DNA of 28,462 nt from an uncultured Prevotella sp. (GCA_900771975.1 CAAGPV010000079.1:1-28462); one strand, 5' to 3'. Shown: positions 8,928-16,512, numbered from the stretch's first letter. Notes: a model not told the origin generated them from the letters alone. A program made the numbers and translations.

Positions 8928-10778
8928 TTATAATTCTTGTTTATTTGTTTCGGGAAGTGTTTGGATGAATTTTTTCAAGACATCGGGTGCCACATCACCT
9001 AAAGCGAATTCTTTTTCAGCATCTTTTTTGATGGCATCTATCCACATACTTTTGGCCTTTTTATAGTCGTTGAGGATGCGCTGTTGCTCGTCGTTGCCTA
9101 TCGTCTCAAAACCATATTGGTCTCGAATGAGTTGGTAGGCCCATCTCCATTCATATTCGGGATAGGCTTTAAAGAGTGAAACAAAACGTTCGTTCACTTC
9201 CTGTATGGTTTCGAAGTCTCCGTTTTTAATGTTGGAAACAAGGTGTTGTTCTTCGCTCTCGGGCAGATAAAGTCCTGCTAAGTCGCTCCAATGTCCTGCT
9301 CCGATGTTGTTTGCGGGAGGGAAGCCAAATCCTTTTTCCTGGGCTTTGAGTAGCACTTTGCCCATATATAGGTGCAAAGCCATGTTGTAGAAAGCCAATC
9401 CTTTGCGCAGTGAAGAAGCCTTGATGGTGCAATGGCGATAGGAATAGCTGTCGCACTCTGTTCCACACGATTGCTGTAAACGTTCCAAAATGTGTTTTCC
9501 GCTTACAATTTCGTTGACAATAGCGGGAGAAAGCCAGTCGAAGTGGATAAGACTTTTTCTTCCTTCTTGTGGACGTTGGTCTCTTTTAGGCCATTTGTTG
9601 ACATCCCTGTAAAGTCCAACGGTTGTGAGGTTGCGTCCTGGAACAATTATTGTCTGGTAGCCATCCTGTATGATATAGGAGAAAGGAAAGGTTCGTGTGT
9701 CTGGGTGGGAGGCGATTTTTCCCATGCAAACCGAGAAAGCGCCAATGTGGGCAGGCATCAACAAGTGTGCTCCACTGGCTGTTTTAGCCCCGCGTTCCAA
9801 TACCCCCCAATGCAAAGGTCCCATTTTGTAGGCATGATTGGAGAAGTTAGTTGCCGATCCTGCGTTGTAGAACGAAAACCATCCGCCGATGAGTAGGCTG
9901 CTTTTGTGATGGCTTGTGCTGAACGGACCGCAGAAGGCGGCACATGCTTCGCCGTTAGCCATAACCGAGTTGGCCAGAAAAATACTTGAGGAAGCTGTAA
10001 AGCCATTGTTTAGTTGACTTGATTCTCCAACAAAGCAATCTTGAATTTTTACATCGTTAGTCAAGGAAGCTCCTTGGTTGACTATGCTATTTTCACAGAT
10101 GACGTCGGTACCTACATAGACGCTTGCCTTGGGAGAAGAGATGAACGTGCAGTCGCAAAGACGTTTGGCTCCGCTCACTTCACCGTCATCGCCTATGATG
10201 GTGTTGACAATTTCTCCGGTGTTGACAATTTTTACGTTGTTACCGACGGTTCCATGTTCGGGCAACGTGCGTTGAATTTCTTCGTTGACAAGTCGTCTTA
10301 ATGCGTTTCTCAGTTCCTGGTCGTTGGAGTGTTTCACCATGAAAGCGGCCAGCTGGCTGTTGAGGTTGTGAAAGATGAGCAAATTGCCGGCTCCGGCCTC
10401 GTTAAGGACAGAGATGAGATTGCCTTCACCATAACTGGCTCCTTCTGTCGTTTCTATAGTGGCAACGTTGGCAATATAGCATTCGTCACCGATAGTGTAG
10501 TTGCTGATGTGGTTGTGAATATTTTCAATCAGACAGTCATCCCCGATGGAAACATTATGCAAAACTGCGTTGTTGATGCCTGTATGCTTAAAAAATCCGT
10601 CGCTCACCTCAAGGCTTTTGTCTGTTCGCCCAAGTTTTATTTCCCCATAAAAGGTGACACGACGATAGTAGGAGGGTTGAAACTCATCGTCAACCAACAC
10701 GTTGCTCCAGTCGTCTGCCCAACAGTTTTGGTTTTCAAGAATTTCAATTTCGTCTGTTGTTAATGTTCTGTATTCCAT
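8928..10778 (-). CDS. DUF4954 family protein with left-handed beta-helix repeats
   Basis: 616-residue protein matching the DUF4954 family of Bacteroidota by its opening (YRTLTTDEIEILENQNCWADDW) and overall build. Residues about 75-290 show loose hexapeptide-type turns (VSIGDDCLIENI, YTIGDECYIANV, TIIGDDGEVSGAK, AKRLCDCTFI), as in left-handed beta-helix acyl/nucleotidyl-transferase folds. The C-terminal third is helical. There is no signal peptide, so it is probably cytoplasmic. Related folds bind sugar nucleotides or acyl donors, but no reaction is established for this family and none is claimed here. It lies 20 bases after hflX and 13 before the M16 gene, which suggests co-transcription. Confidence 0.85.
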   Translation of the reverse strand: MEYRTLTTDEIEILENQNCWADDWSNVLVDDEFQPSYYRRVTFYGEIKLGRTDKSLEVSDGFFKHTGINNAVLHNVSIGDDCLIENIHNHISNYTIGDECYIANVATIETTEGASYGEGNLISVLNEAGAGNLLIFHNLNSQLAAFMVKHSNDQELRNALRRLVNEEIQRTLPEHGTVGNNVKIVNTGEIVNTIIGDDGEVSGAKRLCDCTFISSPKASVYVGTDVICENSIVNQGASLTNDVKIQDCFVGESSQLNNGFTASSSIFLANSVMANGEACAAFCGPFSTSHHKSSLLIGGWFSFYNAGSATNFSNHAYKMGPLHWGVLERGAKTASGAHLLMPAHIGAFSVCMGKIASHPDTRTFPFSYIIQDGYQTIIVPGRNLTTVGLYRDVNKWPKRDQRPQEGRKSLIHFDWLSPAIVNEIVSGKHILERLQQSCGTECDSYSYRHCTIKASSLRKGLAFYNMALHLYMGKVLLKAQEKGFGFPPANNIGAGHWSDLAGLYLPESEEQHLVSNIKNGDFETIQEVNERFVSLFKAYPEYEWRWAYQLIRDQYGFETIGNDEQQRILNDYKKAKSMWIDAIKKDAEKEFALGDVAPDVLKKFIQTLPETNKQEL

Positions 10779-10798
10779 AGAGGTCGTTTCAGGTGAGA

Positions 10799-12043
10799 TT
10801 ATTCGTTAGGGTAAAGGAAGTCGTGATAGGGATATTTCTGAACATGCAACTCACGCACTTTCTTGTAAAGCACATTGCGAAACTCGTCTATGTTTTCCTT
10901 GTTCTTGGCAGAAATGAAGAGGCAGTTGTCGCTGAGGCGTGCCATCCATGTGTTGCGGAGTTCGTCCAATGTAACGTTTTCTTTGGTAGAGGGGGTAAGG
11001 TCGTCTGGCTCTTTGTCCACCCAATGGTAGTTGTCTATCTTGTTGAAAACTATCATTGAAGGCTTTTCGGCACATCCGAGGTCTTTCAATGTTTGCTCAA
11101 CCACTTGTATTTGTTCTTCGAAATCGGGGTGGGAGATATCTACAACGTGTACCAGCAGGTCTGCTTCGCGCACCTCATCAAGTGTAGACTTGAACGAGTC
11201 AACCAGGTCGGTAGGCAGTTTCCGTATAAATCCAACGGTATCAGCCAGCAAGAAGGGCAAGTTCTCTATAACCACTTTGCGCACGGTGGTGTCGAGTGTA
11301 GCAAACAGTTTGTTCTCGGCAAACACTTCACTTTTGGCCAAGAGGTTCATAATGGTGGACTTGCCGACATTTGTATAGCCCACAAGTGCAACGCGGATGA
11401 GGCGTCCACGGTTCTTTCTTTGTGTGTTTTTCTGTTTGTCAATCTCTTCCAGGCGTTTCTTTAGCAGCGTGATGCGTTGCAAAATGATGCGTCGGTCCAT
11501 TTCGAGCTGTGTCTCGCCAGGTCCGCGCAGGCCCACTGAGCCTTTTCCTCCTCCCGAGCCAGAACCGCCCCCTTGACGTTCAAGGTGGGTCCAAAGTCGC
11601 TGTAGACGGGGCAACATATAGCGGTGTTGTGCAAGCTCCACTTGGGTTTTGGCATTGGCCGTTTGTGCCCGCATGGCAAAGATGTCAAGAATGAGACTCG
11701 TTCTGTCAAGTATTTTGACTTCAAGTTCTTTCTCGATGTTGCGTATTTGCTTGGCCGACAATTCGTCATCAAAGATGACCATACCCACAGGAGTCTCGTT
11801 GTCTTCTTGTTGTTTGATGTATGCTTTAATCTCGTCAAGCTTTCCTTTTCCTACATAGGTGACCGAACTCGGACCTGCCACCCGTTGCGTAAAGCGCTTC
11901 ACGGTTACGGCACCGGCCGTGTCAGCCAGGAATTCCAATTCGTCAAGATATTCTTTTGTTTTTGCTTCGTCTTGTTCTTTTGTGATAAGTCCCACGAGAA
12001 TCGCGGTTTCGGCTTTCGCTTCGGAGATGACAAACTCTTTCAT
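10799..12043 (-). CDS. hflX: Ribosome-associated GTPase HflX
   Basis: 414 residues from the chosen ATG (MKEFVISEAK); a ten-codon upstream extension is possible, but the promoter -7 box overlaps it. The N-terminal HflX domain is followed by a glycine-rich linker and the signature GLRGPGETQLEMDRR. The G domain has G1 GYTNVGKST (about 222-230), G3 DTVGFIRKLP and G4 NKID. HflX binds the 50S subunit and splits stalled or hibernating 70S ribosomes under stress; a role in ribosome rescue here follows from the family. It is first in a tight cluster with the DUF4954, M16 and fumarase genes and has its own -7 box just upstream. Confidence 0.95.
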   Translation of the reverse strand: MKEFVISEAKAETAILVGLITKEQDEAKTKEYLDELEFLADTAGAVTVKRFTQRVAGPSSVTYVGKGKLDEIKAYIKQQEDNETPVGMVIFDDELSAKQIRNIEKELEVKILDRTSLILDIFAMRAQTANAKTQVELAQHRYMLPRLQRLWTHLERQGGGSGSGGGKGSVGLRGPGETQLEMDRRIILQRITLLKKRLEEIDKQKNTQRKNRGRLIRVALVGYTNVGKSTIMNLLAKSEVFAENKLFATLDTTVRKVVIENLPFLLADTVGFIRKLPTDLVDSFKSTLDEVREADLLVHVVDISHPDFEEQIQVVEQTLKDLGCAEKPSMIVFNKIDNYHWVDKEPDDLTPSTKENVTLDELRNTWMARLSDNCLFISAKNKENIDEFRNVLYKKVRELHVQKYPYHDFLYPNE

Positions 12044-12070
12044 TCTGTTCGGTATTCGTATATTATGATG

Positions 12071-12078
12071 CAAAGATA
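12071..12078 (-). promoter_or_regulatory. Promoter -7 box of hflX
   Basis: TATCTTTG on the minus strand, 27 bases before the hflX ATG, fits TAnnTTTG. No clear TTTG is found at the -33 position, so the promoter may be weak or activator-dependent. Confidence 0.55.
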
Positions 12079-12154
12079 CCTATTTTATAGGAAATAAGGG
12101 GATGGTAGAATGTTAAAAAGTGCAGATGTGTTGAAGGGTTGAAAGGGTGTGCTT

Positions 12155-12166
12155 GTAAACGTTTAC
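12155..12166. promoter_or_regulatory. LacI-type palindromic operator candidate
   Basis: GTAAACGTTTAC is a perfect 12-base palindrome with a central CG. Its extended form TTGTAAACGTTTACGTT resembles LacI/CcpA-family operators. It lies between the divergent hflX promoter and the promoter of the candidate small RNA, 31 bases upstream of the latter's -33 box. Confidence 0.45.
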
Positions 12167-12196
12167 GTTGATTTTTCAATGCAAAAAGTGCAAATA

Positions 12197-12228
12197 TTTG
12201 ATATGTATCAATTATTTCTCTATCTTTG
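12197..12228 (+). promoter_or_regulatory. Promoter of candidate small RNA
   Basis: TTTG (12197-12200), a 20-base gap, then TATCTTTG (12221-12228): an essentially ideal Bacteroidota -33/-7 promoter. Transcription is expected to begin near 12234. No open reading frame follows before a terminator about 100 bases downstream. Confidence 0.75.
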
Positions 12229-12233
12229 CAACA

Positions 12234-12338
12234 GAATTTAATACGATTTTCAAAAAACTGTTTTACTCAATAAACCAAACTGCTGAAACATTTCAATAAT
12301 AGAAGACTCTGCCTCGACGTGAAGTCGGGGCAGTTTTC
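12234..12338 (+). ncRNA. Candidate intergenic small RNA, about 105 nt
   Basis: Bounded by an ideal promoter (12197-12228) and a rho-independent terminator (12309-12338). The interval contains no ATG, so it is unlikely to encode a peptide. The 5' part is A/U-rich and unstructured by eye, with AAACTG occurring twice, a plausible pairing region. I cannot assign it to a known RNA family. Ends are inferred from the signals, and 6S RNA is less likely because that RNA is longer and mostly double-stranded. Confidence 0.6.
12309..12338 (+). terminator. Rho-independent terminator of the small RNA
   Basis: CTGCCTCGAC (12309-12318), loop GTGAA, GTCGGGGCAG (12324-12333), ten pairs including one G-U, followed by TTTTCATTTT. 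A textbook plus-strand terminator with no protein gene in front of it. Confidence 0.85.
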
Positions 12339-12540
12339 ATTTTCCCCTACTCATAACTTTGAAAAATGCAGACAAAAACGTTTCTGAGAATGGCTTGTTT
12401 GGCAACGCATGGCCAATAGCTTGGGAATATGCTGCTTTTTATAGTCTTGACAATCAGTAAGATAAGTTTTCTGCATCGGAAATTGTGGTTTGAAAGCCTT
12501 CTTTTTACTGATTTTTACCCTACGTTTTGCTTCCTGATAT

Positions 12541-12640
12541 CGGCTCTATTGCCATCTAAAACCCTATGTATTGGGTGGTAAAACCCATGCTATTGGCACA
12601 GAAGGGGTTTTTGGTGGCCAAACCCCGTGTATTTTCGTCA
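12541..12640. repeat. Repeat-like tract of alternating ACCC/GGGT and GCCA/TGGC
   Basis: ACCC at 12561, GGGT at 12573, ACCC at 12583, GGGGT at 12604 and ACCCC at 12622 alternate with GCCA (12551), TTGGC (12593) and TGGCCA (12615), so several alternative hairpins can form. The style (accctatgtattgggt, gtaaaacccatgctattggc) resembles intergenic repeats I associate with Prevotella chromosomes. No coding potential was seen in the surrounding 12340-12729. Confidence 0.5.
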
Positions 12641-12729
12641 TTTTTTAGAAGCCATTTTTGCTGGTTTTATGTTCTGTTTTTTGTGATAAAAAAATTACAA
12701 AAAGAAAGTAAGGAGTCCTTTGGATATAA

Positions 12730-12770
12730 AATTATCGGCATTCCTTTCAATGAGAGAAATGCCGATAATT
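12730..12770 (-). terminator. Hairpin terminator after the OPT transporter gene
   Basis: AATTATCGGCATT (12730-12742) and AATGCCGATAATT (12758-12770) are perfect 13-base complements around a 15-base loop, 28 bases past the transporter stop. The minus-strand sequence that follows begins TTATAT, so it can serve as a terminator. Confidence 0.7.
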
Positions 12771-12798
12771 GAAATTTGACAGGGGCGTCTTTTTTTGT

Positions 12799-14778
12799 TT
12801 ATTTGCTGTGTTTGGTTTTTGTGGCAAGAATGAAGTAGACGATAAGGGCTGCATAAGCCACCAGTGAGAATAACTCGCTCAGATGGTTTTCCCACCATGA
12901 CTCATAGTTGAATTCAACCCCGCAGAATTTAAGGAGTGCGCTTACTACGCCCATGAGAGCGCCACCTGCAATGAATCCACTTGCAAGTAGGGTGCCTTTC
13001 TCGCCGCGTGCTTTGTTCTCTTCAGCGTCTTTGCTACGTGAAGTGACATACCAGTTGATGGCCCCACCGACCAAAAGTGGTATGTTCAGCTCGATGGGGA
13101 TAAACATACCGAGGGCAAAAGCCAGGGCGGGAACTTTGCATCTGTCGAGTATCAAGGCCAAGACGGCACCAATACCGTAAAGCAGCCAAGGTGCGCCTTG
13201 TCCGCTCATCAGCGGTTTTATGACAGCAGCCATAGCATGGGCTTGAGGGGCAGCGAGGGCATTACCCTTAAAACCATAGGTTTTGTCCAAAAGTATCATC
13301 ACGCCCGCTACGGTAGCTGCAGAGACAACCGTTCCGAGAAATTTCCATGTTTCTTGCTTTTTGGGTGTTGTGCCCAGCCAATATCCAATCTTGAGGTCGG
13401 TGATGAAGCTGCCTGCCATAGACAGGGCAGTACACACAACAGCTCCCATCAGCAAAGCCGCAAGCATACCGGCATTGCCTTTCAGTCCGACTGCCACCAT
13501 TACCACAGAAGCCAAGATGAGCGTCATGAGCGTCATTCCCGATACAGGATTGCTACCCACAATAGCAATGGCGTTGGCTGCCACAGTTGTAAACAGAAAG
13601 GCTATTACAGCAACAAGCACAATGGCAACCACGGCGTGAAGCAGGTTGAAGTGCATCACCCCAAAGTAGAAGAACAAAAAGGTTATGAGCAATGTGGCGA
13701 TAGAGCCAATAGCAATGATCTTGAACGAGATGTCGCGTTGTGTACGGAGAACCTCTTTATCGACAGCCCCCTTGCTTTTAATTTCGCGAACGGCGAGACC
13801 TATGGCATCCTTGATAATTCCCCACGACTTAACAATGCCTATAATGCCAGCCATAGCGATGCCACCGATACCTATGCTGCGTGCATAAGCCTTGAAAATG
13901 GCTTCTGGCGACATGGCGCCTACGGTCTGAGTGATACTTGGATCCCATTGGTTGAGAACAGTGTTCGGAAATATCAGGGCCATGGCAGGAACGATAAGCC
14001 ACCATACGCACAACGATCCCATGCATATGATGAACGCATATTTGAGTCCTACAATATATCCCAGTCCGAGAACGGCAGCACCAGTATTTACCTTGAAGAC
14101 CAGTTTCGCTTTATCGGCAAGGTCTTCTCCCCAGCCTATCATCCGGCTTGTGACATTTTCGTTCCACCATCCAAAGGTGGCAACAATAAAGTCGTACAAG
14201 CCACCAATGAGGCCCGCTATCAATAGCGGCTTGGCCTGGCTTCCGCCTTTCTCGCCGGACACAAGCACCTGAGTGGTGGCAGTGGCCTCAGGAAAGGGGT
14301 ATTTGCCGTGCATGTCCTTGACGAAATACTTGCGGAAAGGTATCAAGAACAATATGCCTAATACGCCGCCAAGGGCAGAAGCAATAAAGACTTTAAGGAA
14401 ATCGGCCTGCAAATCAAGCATATAGATAGCTGGTAGAACAAAAATGGCACCAGCAACGATAGCTCCTGAGCAAGCTCCGATGCTTTGGATGATGACATTT
14501 TCGCCCATGGCATTTTTGCGCTTGGTGGCAGATGACAAGCCTATGGCAATAATGGCTATTGGGATAGCAGCCTCAAAGACCTGTCCAACCTTCAGCCCCA
14601 AATAGGCGGCTGCTGCAGAGAACAAAACTGTCATGAGCACTCCCCACGTCACTGACCATCCGTTAACCTCGGGATAGACTTTTCGGGGCGACATGACCGG
14701 TTCGTATTCTTCCCCTTCTTTTAGCTCCCGAAATGCGTTCTCGGGGAGCTCAACGTTTTCTTTTAATTTATCTTCCAT
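12799..14778 (-). CDS. OPT-family oligopeptide/metal-chelate transporter
   Basis: 659-residue inner-membrane protein with roughly 14-16 hydrophobic helices. After a short acidic N-terminus it has the OPT-family opening NGWSVTWGVLMTVLFSAAA, then LGLKVGQVFEAAIPIAI and the conserved GENVIIQSIGACSGA. A later motif is FPEATATTQVLVSG. OPT proteins are proton-coupled importers of small peptides or metal chelates; the bacterial branch is poorly characterised, so the substrate is open. It is a single gene with its own promoter (14803-14834) and terminator, divergent from trmO. The end KTKHSK is positively charged and probably cytoplasmic. Confidence 0.92.
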   Translation of the reverse strand: MEDKLKENVELPENAFRELKEGEEYEPVMSPRKVYPEVNGWSVTWGVLMTVLFSAAAAYLGLKVGQVFEAAIPIAIIAIGLSSATKRKNAMGENVIIQSIGACSGAIVAGAIFVLPAIYMLDLQADFLKVFIASALGGVLGILFLIPFRKYFVKDMHGKYPFPEATATTQVLVSGEKGGSQAKPLLIAGLIGGLYDFIVATFGWWNENVTSRMIGWGEDLADKAKLVFKVNTGAAVLGLGYIVGLKYAFIICMGSLCVWWLIVPAMALIFPNTVLNQWDPSITQTVGAMSPEAIFKAYARSIGIGGIAMAGIIGIVKSWGIIKDAIGLAVREIKSKGAVDKEVLRTQRDISFKIIAIGSIATLLITFLFFYFGVMHFNLLHAVVAIVLVAVIAFLFTTVAANAIAIVGSNPVSGMTLMTLILASVVMVAVGLKGNAGMLAALLMGAVVCTALSMAGSFITDLKIGYWLGTTPKKQETWKFLGTVVSAATVAGVMILLDKTYGFKGNALAAPQAHAMAAVIKPLMSGQGAPWLLYGIGAVLALILDRCKVPALAFALGMFIPIELNIPLLVGGAINWYVTSRSKDAEENKARGEKGTLLASGFIAGGALMGVVSALLKFCGVEFNYESWWENHLSELFSLVAYAALIVYFILATKTKHSK

Positions 14779-14802
14779 CTTGTTTTAGTTACAATATGTT
14801 TG

Positions 14803-14834
14803 CAAAATTACAATAAATTGTGTTGTTATGCAAG
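14803..14834 (-). promoter_or_regulatory. Promoter of the OPT transporter gene
   Basis: On the minus strand TAATTTTG (14803-14810) matches the -7 box, with CTTG (14831-14834) 20 bases upstream in place of TTTG. The predicted start is near 14797, giving a leader of about 20 bases. Confidence 0.6.
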
Positions 14835-14860
14835 TAAACAACGAAATAGAAGAAGGTTTG

Positions 14861-14892
14861 TTTGCAACATCCGTAAACTTCCTTTACCTTTG
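14861..14892 (+). promoter_or_regulatory. Promoter of trmO, overlapping its start region
   Basis: TTTG (14861-14864), 20 bases, TACCTTTG (14885-14892). The -7 box ends only 6 bases before the ATG at 14899, so the predicted transcript begins at or within a few bases of the start codon. Confidence 0.7.
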
Positions 14893-14898
14893 TACACC

Positions 14899-15573
14899 AT
14901 GAAAGAGATAGAACCGATAGCGGTGTTTCGTTCCCCGTTTTCAACGAAGTTTGGCGTGCCTCGGCAGAGTGGGGTGGTTCCCGAGCTTTGTGGACGTGTA
15001 GTCTTTGAACCCAAGTATCGTGCCCCTGAAGCCTTACGGGGCTTGGAGGGCTTTGACTATGTTTGGCTGATATGGGGCTTCCACGAAGCAGTTAGGGAAG
15101 GAAGCAAGTCGGCAGACGTGTTTAAACCGACTGTACGACCGCCACGTTTAGGGGGAAATGTGCGCCTTGGAGTGTTTGCCACGCGTTCGCCTTTCCGTCC
15201 TAACGGGTTGGCCTTGTCTGCAGTTAAAATCAACAGGATAGGTGAGGGGGAAATAGAAGTGTTAGGAGCTGATCTTATGGACGGCACCCCTATTTATGAT
15301 GTAAAACCTTATTTGCCTTATGTTGATGCCCATCCTGAAGCTCGTGGCGGATTTGCCGATACGCAAGAATGGAAGCCGTTGAAAGTGATTTTTCCTGAAG
15401 AAATGCAGAAAAGGCTTTCAACTGCCGAACTGAAATCGTTGTGTGGCGTGTTGAAGCAAGACCCACGGCCGCACTATCACGATGATCCTACACGTGTGTA
15501 TGGCATGAGTTACGGTCGGTGGAATGTGAGATTCCGTATAAGCGATGGCATTCTTACCGTAATAGGTATTTGA
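14899..15573 (+). CDS. trmO: tRNA (t6A37) N6-methyltransferase TrmO
   Basis: 224-residue enzyme of the TrmO/TsaA (YaeB, UPF0066) family, which methylates N6-threonylcarbamoyladenosine at position 37 of ACY-reading threonine tRNA using S-adenosylmethionine. Visible hallmarks are RSPFSTKFGVPRQSG near the start, GFDYVWLIWGFH, then the strongly conserved GVFATRSPFRPNGLALS and GADLMDGTPIYDVKPY, and a C-terminal helper domain. The start is set at MKEIEPIAVF, because the longer frame would need a TTG start upstream of the promoter. The gene is divergent from the OPT gene, and its last 20 bases overlap the convergent small HExxH gene. Confidence 0.95.
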   Translation: MKEIEPIAVFRSPFSTKFGVPRQSGVVPELCGRVVFEPKYRAPEALRGLEGFDYVWLIWGFHEAVREGSKSADVFKPTVRPPRLGGNVRLGVFATRSPFRPNGLALSAVKINRIGEGEIEVLGADLMDGTPIYDVKPYLPYVDAHPEARGGFADTQEWKPLKVIFPEEMQKRLSTAELKSLCGVLKQDPRPHYHDDPTRVYGMSYGRWNVRFRISDGILTVIGI

Positions 15574-15874
15574 GCCAAGCATAGTGGCGACGCTTGGAAA
15601 GGTATTGAAAGTCGTCCATGTGTCTGTATGCTTCTTGCTCAAACGCAATGTTCTTGTAGGCACGGCCTTTTAAGGGTAAGCGTATTAGCCATTCCAGAAC
15701 ATACCACAGATAGAAGGGAATGACCAGCATTTCTACCATTTGGTAGGTGTGAATCTTTTCGTGATTGATGATTTTTTCCGTTAAGAGCACCTCGGGATGG
15801 CAAAACAGACAACCGCAGAGATTGATAGCATCATAGCCTTTGAAGGGAATGTGTTTGGAGCGAATGACAATCAT
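15554..15874 (-). CDS. Small membrane protein with an HExxH motif, function unknown
   Basis: 106 residues. Residues 38-42 read HEKIH in the setting INHEKIHTYQMVEML, followed by an aromatic hydrophobic helix (about 49-66, VIPFYLWYVLEWLI) that may cross or lie on the membrane. Upstream is a CGCLFC cysteine group (20-25), and a basic tail follows. HExxH followed by helices is the zinc-binding pattern of many metallopeptidases, but the protein is very short and no third ligand is certain (E79 in AFEQEAYRH is a candidate). Similar small proteins occur in Bacteroidota without known function. It follows the zinc-ribbon gene by 24 bases, so the two are probably co-transcribed. Confidence 0.75.
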   Translation of the reverse strand: MIVIRSKHIPFKGYDAINLCGCLFCHPEVLLTEKIINHEKIHTYQMVEMLVIPFYLWYVLEWLIRLPLKGRAYKNIAFEQEAYRHMDDFQYLSKRRHYAWLKYLLR

Positions 15875-15898
15875 GGCTACAAGCAGAGAACAACACTA

Positions 15899-16423
15899 TT
15901 ATTCTAACACTTCAACTTTTGGCTTCGTTGGTGTAGAGGTGGATGCAGCAGGAGCTTTTGTTGATGCTTCTGACGAAGTTGCGCCTTCTCCTTCTGTTCC
16001 TTCTGTTCCCGTTTCGGTGGCTTCGTCACCGGTTTCTGAAGGTGTTTCTGTTGTTACTGGTTTGGTGTAACGTCCGCGTACGGAGTTGAAAATCTTTTTG
16101 GCATTTTCGTCTTCGCTTTTCTTTGTAGAGTCAGCATTGGCAGTATCGGCAGGAATGGTGTCGAACGTAACGTCAAATTTGTCGGCAAGAGCAGAGTCCG
16201 GCTCTATTTGGGTCTTTACATATTCTGGGTCGTTGTGGTGGAAACCATAGTAGAAAACGCTACTGCCGATAAGAATGATGAGACCGACAACTATGAAAAT
16301 TTTTGTGCCTAAAGCAAGTTGGGGGTTGTCGTCATCCTCTTTCTCTATGGGTAAAGGTTGTCCGCAGTTCTGGCAAAAAGAAGAACCGGGCTCGTTTTCT
16401 GTATGGCAATGAGGACACTTCAT
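15899..16423 (-). CDS. Zinc-ribbon single-pass membrane protein
   Basis: 174 residues from the ATG at MKCPHCHTE; a longer frame exists but crosses the promoter. An N-terminal zinc ribbon (C3-x2-C6 ... C17-x2-C20, CPHC and CQNC) is followed by an acidic patch, one transmembrane helix (about residues 40-58, IFIVVGLIILIGSSVFYYG) and a low-complexity tail rich in Thr, Glu, Ser and Pro. The topology suggests the ribbon is in the cytoplasm and the tail outside. Proteins of this build are common in Bacteroidota; no function is known. Its promoter lies inside the loop of the preceding gene's hairpin. Probably co-transcribed with the small HExxH gene. Confidence 0.85.
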   Translation of the reverse strand: MKCPHCHTENEPGSSFCQNCGQPLPIEKEDDDNPQLALGTKIFIVVGLIILIGSSVFYYGFHHNDPEYVKTQIEPDSALADKFDVTFDTIPADTANADSTKKSEDENAKKIFNSVRGRYTKPVTTETPSETGDEATETGTEGTEGEGATSSEASTKAPAASTSTPTKPKVEVLE

Positions 16424-16430
16424 GATGTAA

Positions 16431-16477
16431 AGAAATGCTTGATTTGCGTACAAAGTTACATCAAACCAAGCATTTCT
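16431..16477 (-). terminator. Terminator hairpin of GH97 gene enclosing a promoter
   Basis: AGAAATGCTTGATTTG (16431-16446) pairs with CAAACCAAGCATTTCT (16462-16477), 16 positions with one G-U in RNA, around a 15-base loop. It stands 36 bases past the GH97 stop on the minus strand and is followed by TTTACATC. The loop contains the -7 box of the zinc-ribbon gene. Confidence 0.65.
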
Positions 16478-16481
16478 CAAA
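16451..16481 (-). promoter_or_regulatory. Promoter of the zinc-ribbon gene
   Basis: On the minus strand TTTG (16478-16481), 19 bases, TAACTTTG (16451-16458), a full match to the Bacteroidota consensus. The start would be near 16445 and the ATG is at 16423. Confidence 0.75.
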
Positions 16482-16512
16482 GAAAAACGCTATATTTTTC
16501 CCATTGTCAACT

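Noticed and set aside
12362..12418. Small open frame (ATG near 12365, 17 codons) after a TAACTTTG box
   Set aside because: Too short, no ribosome site, poor -33 spacing, and it sits directly behind the small RNA terminator.
13198..14226. 342-codon plus-strand open frame
   Set aside because: It lies entirely antisense to the OPT transporter gene; its translation is low-complexity, rich in His and Ser, and matches no family. A shadow of a GC-biased membrane protein gene.
14800..14898. N-terminal extension of trmO
   Set aside because: It needs a TTG start and runs through the -33 and -7 boxes; TrmO homologues begin at MKEIEPIAVF.
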